From positions 2,666,001-2,730,000 of the forward strand of contig NC_013729.1 of NCBI RefSeq assembly GCF_000024345.1: a DNA stretch of 64,000 bases, written 5' to 3'. Positions 1-7,954 of this stretch are shown here, in pieces (the stretch's first letter is position 1; the number at the start of each line of letters is the position of its first letter). The DNA is from Kribbella flavida DSM 17836. Its GTDB lineage: Bacteria > Actinomycetota > Actinomycetes > Propionibacteriales > Kribbellaceae. The translations under genes were made by a program, and so were the position numbers. The notes beneath the pieces are model-generated. The model ran no database searches. It was not told where the DNA came from and saw nothing but the letters and a program-made list of their open reading frames with translations.

Positions 1-129
1 GGCAACTTGTCGTCGTCGTCGGTGCTGCACGTGCTCGGTGACACCATGACCCTGGATCCTGCGGGTCCTGGGCTGCTGCTGGCGATGGGCCCGGGGTTCT
101 GTTCCGAGCTCGTTCTGCTGGAGTGGTGA
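1..129 (+). CDS. Type III polyketide synthase, C-terminal end (partial)
   Basis: Only the last 42 codons are present, open at the left edge and ending in TGA at 127-129. The reading contains [12 protein letters not shown] and ends [13 protein letters not shown], the classic C-terminal signature of chalcone-synthase-fold type III polyketide synthases: the GN loop holding the catalytic Asn and the GPGF cyclisation loop. Such enzymes condense an acyl starter with malonyl-CoA to give resorcinols or pyrones. The stop overlaps the next start (TGATG), so it is the first visible gene of a coupled operon with a methyltransferase and a flavoprotein. This order matches srsABC of Streptomyces griseus, where SrsA makes alkylresorcinols. 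The starter specificity cannot be read from this fragment. Confidence 0.9.
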   Translation, partial: GNLSSSSVLHVLGDTMTLDPAGPGLLLAMGPGFCSELVLLEW

Positions 130-656
130 TGGAAACGTCTTTGTGGTGGTACGTCGTCCTGGTGCTGCTGGTCGGCCTGGAGCGGGTGGCCGAGCTGGTG
201 GTGTCGCTGCGCAACGCGAAGTGGAGCTTCGCGCAGGGCGGGGTGGAGTCCGGCAAGGGGCACTACCCGTTCATGGTCGTGCTGCACACCGGGTTGCTGG
301 CGGGCTGTCTGGTCGAGGCGATCGTGGCGGACCGGCCGTTCGTGCCCGAGCTCGGCTGGACGATGCTGGCCGTCGTTGTGCTGGCTCAAGGCCTGCGGTG
401 GTGGTGCATCACCGTGCTCGGGCGGCAGTGGAACACCCGGGTGATCGTGGTGCCAGGGCTGTCACTGGTTGCCGGTGGCCCTTACCGCTGGATCCGGCAC
501 CCCAATTACGTGGCCGTGGTGCTGGAAGGCGTCGCGCTCCCGTTGGTGCACACGTCCTGGGTGACGGCGGTCGTCTTCACCGTGCTGAATCTCCCGCTGC
601 TCGCGGTCCGCATCCGGGCTGAGGAAGCGGCGCTGGACACCGCGCTGACCAGGTGA
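129..656 (+). CDS. Isoprenylcysteine carboxyl methyltransferase family protein (SrsB-like)
   Basis: A 175-residue membrane protein. The ATG at 129 overlaps the TGA of the polyketide synthase by one base; GTG codons at 123 and 126 are alternative starts. Hydrophobic segments occupy the N-terminus (after [12 protein letters not shown]), residues about 48-66 and 78-95, and the region before the C-terminus. The motif GPYRWIRHPNYVAVVLEG is the signature of ICMT/phospholipid-methyltransferase-like enzymes and forms the SAM-binding part. In srsABC the homologous SrsB O-methylates alkylresorcinol, and the same role is inferred here. The last bases overlap the start of the next gene (GTGA at 653). Confidence 0.85.
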   Translation: METSLWWYVVLVLLVGLERVAELVVSLRNAKWSFAQGGVESGKGHYPFMVVLHTGLLAGCLVEAIVADRPFVPELGWTMLAVVVLAQGLRWWCITVLGRQWNTRVIVVPGLSLVAGGPYRWIRHPNYVAVVLEGVALPLVHTSWVTAVVFTVLNLPLLAVRIRAEEAALDTALTR

Positions 657-1672
657 TCGATCTGCTGGTGGCCGGTGCGGGTCCGGCCGGAGCGGCGACG
701 GCCATCCGGGCGGCAATGGCCGGGCTGGACGTGGTCGTGGTCGAGCCGCGCGAGGCGCCGATCGACAAGGCGTGCGGGGAGGGGATCGCGCACAGCGCGG
801 TGGAGTACCTGGCTCGGCTGGGCGTCGAGCTGACCGGTCGGCCCTTCTACGGGATCCGGTATCTCGACGGGTCGCGCTGCGTCGACGCCCGGTTTCGGGC
901 CGGGCCGGGACTCGGCGTACGGCGTACTGAGCTGCAGCGGGGCTTGCACGATCGGCTGGCGGCCTTGGGAGTGCCGGTACTGCGGGAGCGGGTCGGCACG
1001 GTGCGGCAGTCAGCCGAGGCGGTGACAGCTGCGGGCATCACTGCTCGCTATCTGGCCGCAGCTGACGGGCTGCACTCGCCTGTACGGCGGCAGCTTGGGC
1101 TTGGGGCGACTGGCCGGCCGGGGGAGGTGCGGCGGGGGTTGCGGCAGCACTACGCGATCAAGCCGTGGACTGACCTGGTGGAGGTCTACTGGTCTTCACT
1201 GGGTGAGGCGTACGTGACGCCGGTGAGCTCGTCGACTGTCGGGGTCGCGGTGCTCACGGCTGAGCGTGGGTCGTTGGCGGCCCATCTGCAGGCCTTTCCG
1301 CGGTTGCAGGCGCGGCTGGAGGAAGCGTCGGCTGTGTCCGGCGTGCTGGGGGCGGGGCCGTTGCGGCAGCGCGTCCGGCGCCGGGTGGCCGGGCGGGTGC
1401 TGCTGGTGGGGGACTCAGCCGGGTATGTGGACGCGTTGACCGGCGAGGGAATCGCTGTGGCTCTGCGGACGTCAGCCGAACTGGTGCGGTGTGTGGCGGC
1501 GGATCGGCCGGAGGACTACGAGGCAGCCTGGCGGCGGGTGTCGCGGGAGTGCCGGCTGCTGACGGCTTCGTTGCTCTGGGCCCGCAACAGGTCGTTGCTC
1601 GCTCCCCGCATCGTGCCGGCGGCGGCGGCGCTGCCGGGGGTGTACGGGGCGATCGTGAACCGGCTCGCCTGA
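653..1672 (+). CDS. FAD-dependent oxidoreductase / geranylgeranyl-reductase-like flavoprotein (SrsC-like)
   Basis: A 339-residue flavoprotein starting at GTG 653, which overlaps the methyltransferase stop as GTGA. The N-terminal GAGPAGAATAIRAA is the FAD-binding Rossmann motif, and VLLVGDSAGYVDALTGEGI near residue 250 is the second FAD contact (GD motif) of group A flavin monooxygenases and geranylgeranyl reductases. In the srs pathway SrsC hydroxylates methylated alkylresorcinols towards quinones, so a hydroxylase acting on a phenolic lipid is the likely role. Reductase activity on an isoprenoid is the main alternative. It is the last gene of the operon; a long stem-loop follows at 1740. Confidence 0.8.
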   Translation: MIDLLVAGAGPAGAATAIRAAMAGLDVVVVEPREAPIDKACGEGIAHSAVEYLARLGVELTGRPFYGIRYLDGSRCVDARFRAGPGLGVRRTELQRGLHDRLAALGVPVLRERVGTVRQSAEAVTAAGITARYLAAADGLHSPVRRQLGLGATGRPGEVRRGLRQHYAIKPWTDLVEVYWSSLGEAYVTPVSSSTVGVAVLTAERGSLAAHLQAFPRLQARLEEASAVSGVLGAGPLRQRVRRRVAGRVLLVGDSAGYVDALTGEGIAVALRTSAELVRCVAADRPEDYEAAWRRVSRECRLLTASLLWARNRSLLAPRIVPAAAALPGVYGAIVNRLA

Positions 1673-1739
1673 GCGGCGGGCTTCGATCGGCGGCGTTGGT
1701 CAGGCCTTGATCGGGCGGCTGCGGGGAGGAGATGCGCGA

Positions 1740-1773
1740 GGGCCCGGCGATCGCTCAGACAATCGCCGGGCCC
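1740..1773 (+). terminator. Stem-loop after the srs-like operon
   Basis: A 12-bp perfect stem (arm GGGCCCGGCGAT at 1740-1751, complement at 1762-1773) with a 10-base loop. It lies 67 bases after the flavoprotein stop, and no U-run follows, as is usual in actinobacteria. It probably ends the operon transcript. Confidence 0.6.
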
Positions 1774-1786
1774 CGCACGCCGCGGC

Positions 1787-1878
1787 CCGAGCTTCCTGGT
1801 GAAAAGCTCGGACCAAGCCGCCCCAGCCTCCTGGTGAAAGGCTGGGACGGTGCCCCAGCATCCTGGTGAAATGCTGGG
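1787..1878. repeat. Array of three stem-loops with identical loop and changing stems
   Basis: Three perfect 8-bp hairpins lie at 1787-1811, 1822-1846 and 1854-1878. The left arms differ (CCGAGCTT, CCCAGCCT, CCCAGCAT) and each right arm is the exact complement, while all three loops are the same 9 bases, CCTGGTGAA. Loop starts are 35 and 32 bases apart. Compensating stems with a constant loop indicate selection on structure. The array sits between two convergent genes (flavoprotein and PucR), so a 3'-UTR or bidirectional termination element is likely. The rest of the gap (1879-2070) shows nothing recognisable. Confidence 0.8.
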
Positions 1879-2070
1879 ACGATCCGGGGAGGAGAAGCTC
1901 GCCCCGCGGTGTTTCTGCGGTGCGCCTCGTTCCTTCTGATGAGTACTTTTCCATTCGGATGTTGCTCGTCGATTGCCGGAATGTGAAGCCTTGTTACTTC
2001 GGGCTGTGGTGTAGATCTCAGGCCGTGCGGGAACTCCGGCGCTGTGCGCACACCAGTGCCACGAGTGGTT

Positions 2071-3627
2071 TCAGTGTTCTGTGCGCACTGCCGCGATTTG
2101 CAGCTGCAGTGCCAGCCGTTCGCGCGGATCGGAGAGATCGAGCCGGGCGATCTCGCCGATGCGCTTCATCCGGTGCCGCAGCGTGTTGGTGTGCAGGTGC
2201 AGCTCCTTCGCCGCCTGCTGCGGCTGTCCGGGATGGTTGAGCCAGGCCTGCAGCGTGTCGACGAACGAGGTGTCGTTCTCGATGTCGTACCGCAGCAGCG
2301 TGGCCAGTGGACCGTCGAGCTTGGTGGTGTCCAGGGACGTGACCGCCCGGTGCACCGTCAGCACGTGCCAGGCCTGCTCGACGCGAAGCGCCGGACCGGG
2401 AGCGAGCCCACGGCGTACGAGGCCCAGGAGTTCTACCGCCTCGGCGCGAGAGCTGGGGAGATCGGCGGGGTAGCGGGCGCGACCGCCGGCGGCTGCCGCC
2501 GTACCGGGGGAGTCCTTGGCCTGGTCGGCCACCAGCTTGCGCAGCCAGCGCCATGAACCGGGGATCTGCTCGCCGTCGGAGACAACGGCCAGCACGGTGC
2601 CGTCCAGGTCCGCCAGCAACGGCTCGCTCCAGCCGTGCCGGCGACCAGTCGACTCCCAGAGGTCCAGCTGCTGCGGTACGTCGTACGCGTCGGGGGAGCT
2701 GAGCGCGACCACCCGCCACGGTGGCGGAGGGAGTCGTACCTCGACCGGCGCTTCCGGGGAGAACTGCCGCAGTACTGTCCTGAGCCGGTCGATCGCGGAG
2801 CGCCGCGCGACGTCGGCCTGCGCCCGGAGGCGCAGCAGGTGCAGCGCGAGCACCGAAGCGGCGTTGCTGAGCTCTTCGGTCACCGCGTCGCTCACCGGCC
2901 CGTCCACCACGGCCCAGATCGAGCCGAGCCACTCACCACCCGCCCGCACCGGTACGACGAGGCGCGGACGGATGCCGTTCGGCCCGTCCGGAACCAGGAA
3001 CGGCTCGCTCGACCGGGCCAGCCGCCGGAAGATCCCTCGGGCCCTGAAGTGCGCGATGACCTCGGCCGGGACGCGGCGGCCGACGATGGTCGAAACCCGG
3101 GTCGGATCGGTGTCGGACAGGTCCTGCTGGGAGGAGTAGGCCAGCACCCGGGACTGGTTGTCCTCGATGGTCACCGGCGCGTCCACGATCGCCGCGGCCG
3201 CGTCGGCCAAGGCGAAGAGCTCCTGGTGAACTCCAGCGTCCCCGGCGACGGGGGAGTCCGGCGCGGCGGCCCGGTCGATGACACCGCGCAGCAGCCACAC
3301 CACGTGGGCCCAGCTGACGCTCGGCTGGAGCGCGATGAGCGTGACAAGCCACCGCTCGGCTGTAGCCACCACTGCCGGCTCCTGCGCCAGCCCGGTTCGC
3401 AGTACGACGCCTGAGGCGTTGCCGGCGGCGCAGCGCTCCAGGAGCTCAACCGCCTCTTCGGCGTTGCGCAGTCCCAGGCCTAGCACGAGGTCGCCCGGCT
3501 GGCCGGTAGCAGGCTCCTGCGGATCAGCCAGGAAGACGTCACGCACCTCGCCGTCGCCGCGGCCGGTGACAACGGTCTCGAACAGGGCTGGTCCGACAGC
3601 GACGACTAGGTCAGGCGCAGTGATCAT
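2071..3627 (-). CDS. PucR family transcriptional regulator
   Basis: A 518-residue regulator starting at ATG 3627. The N-terminal half resembles the PucR sensory region. The C-terminal 60 residues hold the helix-turn-helix typical of PucR/CdaR proteins: KELHLHTNTLRHRMKRIGEI followed by DPRERLALQLQIA. It is divergent from a D-amino-acid dehydrogenase-like gene with 90 bp between the two starts. That short region holds a GTGCGC-T-GCGCAC palindrome and further symmetry, so this protein probably controls the dehydrogenase gene and itself. PucR proteins commonly respond to small nitrogenous metabolites; the ligand here is unknown. Confidence 0.85.
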   Translation of the reverse strand: MITAPDLVVAVGPALFETVVTGRGDGEVRDVFLADPQEPATGQPGDLVLGLGLRNAEEAVELLERCAAGNASGVVLRTGLAQEPAVVATAERWLVTLIALQPSVSWAHVVWLLRGVIDRAAAPDSPVAGDAGVHQELFALADAAAAIVDAPVTIEDNQSRVLAYSSQQDLSDTDPTRVSTIVGRRVPAEVIAHFRARGIFRRLARSSEPFLVPDGPNGIRPRLVVPVRAGGEWLGSIWAVVDGPVSDAVTEELSNAASVLALHLLRLRAQADVARRSAIDRLRTVLRQFSPEAPVEVRLPPPPWRVVALSSPDAYDVPQQLDLWESTGRRHGWSEPLLADLDGTVLAVVSDGEQIPGSWRWLRKLVADQAKDSPGTAAAAGGRARYPADLPSSRAEAVELLGLVRRGLAPGPALRVEQAWHVLTVHRAVTSLDTTKLDGPLATLLRYDIENDTSFVDTLQAWLNHPGQPQQAAKELHLHTNTLRHRMKRIGEIARLDLSDPRERLALQLQIAAVRTEH

Positions 3628-3636
3628 GAGGTTATT

Positions 3637-3691
3637 GTGCGCTGCGCACTGTCATCAGTGTCATCAGTGGTGGGATCGCACCATGACAGTG
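3637..3691. promoter_or_regulatory. Symmetric operator region between the PucR and DadA-like genes
   Basis: Three elements overlap here. A 6-1-6 palindrome GTGCGC-T-GCGCAC lies at 3637-3649, and a perfect tandem copy of TGTCATCAG at 3650-3667. An inverted repeat pairs CACTGTCAT (3647-3655) with ATGACAGTG (3683-3691). All lie in the 90 bp between divergent starts, so binding by the PucR regulator is a reasonable inference. Confidence 0.5.
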
Positions 3692-3717
3692 CTGTCGCGG
3701 CGGCGCACCATCGAAGC

Positions 3718-4986
3718 ATGGTCGCAGCAGGTTCTTCCGCACACACCGTCCCCGACCGGGTCGCCATTGTCGGCGCGGGCATGGTCGGCCTCGCCACCGC
3801 CTGGTTCCTCCAGGAGCGGGACATCGAGGTCACCGTGTACGACCGCGACGGCGTCGCCGCGGGCGCCTCCTGGGGCAACGCCGGCTGGCTCACCCCCGGC
3901 CTGGCCACTCCGCTGCCGGAACCGGCCGTGCTGAAGTACGGCGTCCGTGCGGTGCTGAGCCCCTCCTCGCCGGTCTACGTGCCGCCGACCGCCAGCCCGC
4001 GCCTGCTGTCGTTCATGACCCGCTTCGCCCGCAACAGCACCGCCGGCCGCTGGAAGACCGCGATGGAGTCGCTGGTCCCGATCAACCGGCAGGCGCTCGG
4101 CGCTTTCGACCTGCTGGCCAAGGCCGGCGTCGAGGCCGAGACGTACGAGGCGAAGTCCTTCCTGGCCGCCTACCGGACCGAGGCCGAGCGGTCGGTGCTG
4201 CTGGAGGAGATCGAGCACATCCACGCCGCCGGCCAGGGCATCGAGTTCGAGGCGATCACCGGGGACGACGCCCGGGAGATCGAGCCGTCGCTGTCCGACG
4301 AGATCGGCGCCGCGATCCGGCTGCACGGCCAGCGGTTCATCAACCCCGGCGAGTACGTCCAGCTGCTCGCCGACTCCATCGTCGCCCGCGGCGGCCGGAT
4401 CCTGACCGGCGCGAACGTCTCCGACGTGGTCGACGAGATCCGCGGCGTCCGGATCGTCACCGCCGACGGCGAGAGCACGCCGTACGACGCGGTCGTGATG
4501 GCGACCGGCGCCTGGCTGGGCGACCTGGCCCGCCGGTTCGGCGTTCGGACCCTGGTGCAGGCCGGCCGCGGCTACTCCTTCAGCGTGCCGATCGCGCACG
4601 TTCCGGCCGGCCCGGTGTACTTCCCGGCGCAGCGCGTCGCCTGCACGCCGATCGGCGACCGGCTCCGGGTGGCCGGGATGATGGAGTTCCGCAAGCCCGA
4701 CGCCGCCCTCGACCCGCGCCGGATCGACGCCATCGTCGAGGCCGCCCGCCCGCTGCTGCGCGACGCCGACCTCGACGCCCGCACGTTCGAGTGGGTCGGC
4801 CCGCGCCCGTGCACCCCCGACGGCCTGCCGCTGATCGGCGCCACCTCGTCCCCGCGCGTCTTCGCCGCCGGCGGCCACGGCATGTGGGGCATCACGCTCG
4901 GCCCGGTCACCGGCCAGCTGCTCGCCGAAACCATCACCACCGGCCGCCGCCCGTCCGAACTGGCCCCCTTCGACCCCCTCCGCTGA
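3718..4986 (+). CDS. FAD-dependent oxidoreductase, D-amino-acid dehydrogenase (DadA) family
   Basis: A 422-residue protein if started at ATG 3718. An upstream in-frame start at 3637 would add 27 unlikely residues lying across the operator elements. VAIVGAGMVGLATAWFL is the FAD dinucleotide-binding motif, followed by GASWGNAGWL, typical of DadA-like deaminases. The C-terminal PCTPDGLPLIG and GGHGMWGITLGPVTGQLLAE match the flavin-contact end of the DAO superfamily. It likely oxidises D-amino acids or a related amine to the keto acid, feeding electrons to the membrane. No strong ribosome binding site is visible at 3718. Confidence 0.82.
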   Translation: MVAAGSSAHTVPDRVAIVGAGMVGLATAWFLQERDIEVTVYDRDGVAAGASWGNAGWLTPGLATPLPEPAVLKYGVRAVLSPSSPVYVPPTASPRLLSFMTRFARNSTAGRWKTAMESLVPINRQALGAFDLLAKAGVEAETYEAKSFLAAYRTEAERSVLLEEIEHIHAAGQGIEFEAITGDDAREIEPSLSDEIGAAIRLHGQRFINPGEYVQLLADSIVARGGRILTGANVSDVVDEIRGVRIVTADGESTPYDAVVMATGAWLGDLARRFGVRTLVQAGRGYSFSVPIAHVPAGPVYFPAQRVACTPIGDRLRVAGMMEFRKPDAALDPRRIDAIVEAARPLLRDADLDARTFEWVGPRPCTPDGLPLIGATSSPRVFAAGGHGMWGITLGPVTGQLLAETITTGRRPSELAPFDPLR

Positions 4987-4996
4987 CCCCCGACCT

Positions 4997-5275
4997 CCCG
5001 CCTCCCTGAGCGGGACCGCACCACCCGTCCCCGGCTGGACGGGCAGCAGTCCTCCGTCTGCGCCTGGACGGACGCAGTACCCCGCAGTTTGCGCGGGACG
5101 CACCACCCCGCCCCTGCGCGGGACGCAGTACCCCCGCTCGCGCCTGGAGCGGGTCGCACCACCCCCGACCCCCTGAGGGGGCGCACCACTCCGCTCGTGC
5201 TGGAGCGGACAGCACCATCCCGTTCAAACAGGAGCGGGCAGCACCACCTGACCGGGATTTCCCCGAGACCGGTCA
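4997..5275. repeat. Array of about ten small stem-loops with conserved GCACCA/GCAGT linkers
   Basis: Hairpins follow one another at 25-31 bp spacing. Arms pair at 4997-5001/5010-5014, 5024-5030/5037-5043, 5053-5058/5067-5072, 5081-5085/5093-5097, 5107-5111/5118-5122, 5133-5139/5147-5153, 5169-5173/5177-5181, 5190-5196/5203-5209, 5219-5225/5232-5238 and 5249-5255/5269-5275. Stem sequences change while pairing is kept. After nearly each stem comes a linker of the form CGCACCA, CAGCACCA, CGCAGTA or CAGCAGT. Loops usually contain CTG or CCTGG. The array fills the gap between convergent genes. Function is unknown; RNA structure or a repeat family is likely. Confidence 0.75.
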
Positions 5276-5280
5276 CCAGA

Positions 5281-5322
5281 AGCGTGGTTCCCCGCCTCCC
5301 TGCAAGGCGCGGGAACCACGCT
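5281..5322. terminator. Strong stem-loop, probable terminator
   Basis: A 12-bp perfect stem (AGCGTGGTTCCC at 5281-5292 with its complement at 5311-5322) containing a smaller GCC/GGC stem. It lies between the convergent DadA-like and thioredoxin genes and could stop transcription from either side. Confidence 0.65.
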
Positions 5323-5340
5323 CTCTGCGGTTTCGCTCAA

Positions 5341-5380
5341 AAGGCCCCGGTACCCGTCCGAAGACGGCCACCGGGGCCTT
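5341..5380. terminator. Second strong stem-loop, probable bidirectional terminator
   Basis: AAGGCCCCGGT at 5341-5351 pairs with ACCGGGGCCTT at 5370-5380 around an inner CCGTC/GACGG stem. The adjacent A-run at 5339-5342 gives a short U-run when read from the thioredoxin side, so it fits best as the thioredoxin terminator. Confidence 0.65.
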
Positions 5381-5511
5381 GATCCGTGCGTCAGCCACTG
5401 CGCGACCGCGCGTCGATGGCTCGCTGACCTCAGCTTGCACCACCAACGCCCGCTCACTTCAGCGAGCACAAACCGCGCCCCTCAGTGCACGCGTACTCAG
5501 TCCAAGCGCAC

Positions 5512-5901
5512 TCAGTGCGTGTGCGGCTCAGTCCCGTGCTCGGCCTCGTGCGCCGCGATCTGCGCACGCACCTCTTCCATGTCCACCGCCCGCAGCTGGC
5601 TGATCAGATCCTCCAGCGCGGCCGCCGGCAGCGCACCCGGCTGGGAGTACAGCACCACACCGTCCCGCACCGCCATCAGCGTCGGGATCGACCGGATCTG
5701 GAACGCCTGCGCCAGCTCGACCTGCGCCTCAGTGTCCACCTTGCCGAAGGTGATGTCGCTGTGCGTCTCGGACGACTTCTCGAACACCGGCCCGAACATC
5801 TTGCACGGACCACACCACTCAGCCCAGAAGTCCACCAGGACGAGCCCGTCGGAACCGACGACCTCGTCGAAGTTCTGCTGGGACAGCTCGACCGTTGCCA
5901 C
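5512..5901 (-). CDS. Thioredoxin
   Basis: A 129-residue thioredoxin with a short C-terminal extension (usual length about 105-110). It starts at GTG 5901, five bases after a GGAGG ribosome binding site; longer starts run into repeat sequence and are unlikely. VDFWAEWCGPCKMFGP carries the redox-active CGPC (Cys30, Cys33), and SIPTLM contains the conserved cis-proline. The C-terminal tail EVRAQIAAHEAEHGTEPHTH is charged and His-rich and lies outside the fold. It reduces protein disulfides in the cytoplasm. It stands alone, with terminators downstream and a long repeat region upstream. Confidence 0.92.
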   Translation of the reverse strand: MATVELSQQNFDEVVGSDGLVLVDFWAEWCGPCKMFGPVFEKSSETHSDITFGKVDTEAQVELAQAFQIRSIPTLMAVRDGVVLYSQPGALPAAALEDLISQLRAVDMEEVRAQIAAHEAEHGTEPHTH

Positions 5902-7877
5902 TACGACCTCCGAAGATAGGGAATACCCGCTGTACAACACCGCCACCCCCGCCGGTGTTCCCACGCACCGCCCGACCAGCTTCCCCACCCCGCCGAACGC
6001 ACCGCAGCACTCCCACCCTCACACACCACACCCCAGAACCCCACCCAGCACCCACCCCAACCCCGCGAACCGCCCGCACACCCCCACCGGACGCCACCCG
6101 TACCGCCTTCCCAGCCCGTTTCGAACGCCCGGCGCCGTCTCCGCGCCCCAGCAGTACGCCCACGCCGCCAGCCTCGGCTCCGACGCCGCCAACTTCGCGC
6201 GGACCCGTACCCCGCGCCGCCGTCCAGCCCGTACGGCCTGACGATGCTCACTGCGCCTCCTCGAGCACCTCGGTAGCCCCGACTCCGCCTCGCGCCCCAC
6301 CCGGTACGCCGCGCCGCCCGCACCGGGCCTCCGACGCCGCCGGCCGCGCGGACACCAACGGCACACCCGCCGCGCAGCCAACTCCCACGCCGCCTCGTGC
6401 CCGACGCGGTACGCCGCGCCGCCCGCACCGGGCCTCCGACGCCGCCGGCCGCGCGGACACCAACGGCACACCCGCCGCGCAGCCAACTCCCACGCCGCCT
6501 CGTGCCCGACGCGGTACGCCGCGCCGCCCGCACCGGGCCTCCGACGCCGCCGGCCGCGCGGACACCAACGGCACACCCGCCGCGCAGCCAACTCCCACGC
6601 CGCCTCGTGCCCGACGCGGTACGCCGCGCCGCCCGCACCGGGCCTCCGACGCCGCCGGCCGCGCGGACACCAACGGCACACCCGCCGCGCAGCCCCAACT
6701 CCCACGCCGCCTCGTGCCCGACGCGGGACCCGCCCGCATCTGACAACCGACACCGCCAGCCTCGCGCGGACCCGTACGCCGCACCCGCCGTCCAGCCTCG
6801 GCTCCGACCGTCGCCAGCACCGAGCCCCGTACGCCGCACCTCCTCTCACGCGCACTGGAAGTCCGACGCCGCTCACCGGGATCCCGGCCAGCAGCCCTCG
6901 AACTTCGACCCCGCCTGGCTCCGATCCGGCAGTCGCCCGCCGTCCCGCCCCCGCCTCCACGCAGCAGCGAGACCAGCCACTCGACTCCTCGGACGCGCTC
7001 GCCACCGCCGCCGCCCCGCCCGGACACCCGACGACGCCGTACCCCGCACCTCCGATGCCGACGCATCGCCGTTCCACCGGCACAGGACGTCCGGCGACGC
7101 CGCCCGCCGCCCCACCCCCCCGTGGCACCTCCGACGCTGCGGCCGGTGGTCCCGCCCGCACCAACGTCCGACCCAGCGGCCCGCCACCCCAACTTCCGAT
7201 GCAGCGGCCCGCCACCCCCACTTCCGACGCCGCAGCCCCCTTGCGCATCACTTCCGACGCCACCGTCCCGTCACCGCCTACGCCGCATCGCCGTCCCACC
7301 CCCACGGCGCCTCCGACGCGCTGGCCTTGCGCGCAGACCTGTCCGCCGCGCGCCGTCGAGCCCTCGCAGACTCCGCCCTCACCTGGCTCTGAACCCCGCA
7401 CCACCGTCGCACCGCCACGGCACCATCCGACGCCCGGCAGCCGGTGTCCCATCCTGTGACGCCCCGGCCCCGCGCCGATCCCGTACGCCCCATCCCGTTG
7501 TCCTGGCACCGGCCGTTGCACGCGATGACCGACTCGTTCACCCGGGCCGGCTCCACCGGCACGGCACCTCGAGGCCCGCGCATCGTCGCCCCGCCGCACG
7601 TCCGCAACCTGGCTTCATCGCTTGCCCGACCCGAGCGGCGGCCGTCCCCCGGGACGCCGCCGACGAACCCCAGCCGCGCACCAGCGACTCAGGCCGCGCC
7701 CCAGCGACTCCTGCCGGCCAACTGGCCCCCACGCCAGCAACCGCCCGTCGACGTGATCCGCACCAAGCGGCCGAAGGTGCGCCCGCCCGGCTTAGCGCAC
7801 CCCACTCATGAACGCCCACCAACCAACAACTGAATGACCCGACCAACCTCTCACGAACAAACGGTTGACCGAGCCCA
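5902..7877. repeat. Long strand-skewed repetitive intergenic region, no credible gene
   Basis: Nearly 2 kb between thioredoxin and the aldo/keto reductase is built from recurring words: cTCCGACGC or TTCCGAYGC about a dozen times, CCGTACGCCGC, GCCAGCCTCG and GCGCGGACCCGTAC. The plus strand is very rich in C and poor in A/T. Many long open frames exist on both strands, but all are Arg/Pro- or Gly/Arg-rich, have no recognisable domain or good ribosome binding site, and look like by-products of composition. A 105-bp tandem repeat sits inside (separate entry). I see no gene here. Confidence 0.7.
6285..6724. repeat. Tandem repeat, 105-bp unit, four copies plus partial
   Basis: The phrase GGTACGCCGCGCCGCCCGCA recurs at 6303, 6408, 6513 and 6618, exactly 105 bp apart. 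The intervening sequence is nearly identical; the last copy has a 2-bp insertion, and a diverged partial copy begins at 6285. 105 is divisible by three, so all frames stay open through the array. That explains the long spurious frames on both strands. The near identity suggests recent expansion. Confidence 0.9.
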
Positions 7878-7912
7878 AGATCCCCCGGGCAGCGCAGCAA
7901 CCCGGGGAATCT
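7878..7912 (-). terminator. Stem-loop downstream of the aldo/keto reductase
   Basis: CCCCGGG at 7883-7889 pairs with CCCGGGG at 7901-7907. The stem can be extended with one mismatch to AGAT/ATCT at the ends. It lies just beyond the reductase stop (7955), on the side where its transcript would end. Confidence 0.45.
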
Positions 7913-7954
7913 GCCCTTCCGGCGAGGGGTGTGCGACGTGTTCGGTGGGCAGGA

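Noticed and set aside
4997..5275. CRISPR-like array because of regular 25-31 bp spacing
   Set aside because: The conserved part is only 6-8 bases and the variable parts are palindromic, so these are hairpins and not spacers.
5902..5945. SigR-type promoter (GGGAAT) before thioredoxin
   Set aside because: GGGAAT occurs on the wrong strand for this gene, and no matching -10 is found at the right distance.
6285..6724. CRISPR array
   Set aside because: The repeat is 105 bp and continuous, without unique spacers of constant length, and no cas genes are present.
6019..7599. 526-codon minus-strand frame through the 105-bp tandem repeat
   Set aside because: The unit length is divisible by three and GC is extreme, so frames stay open by chance. 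There is no ribosome binding site or domain and the composition is aberrant.
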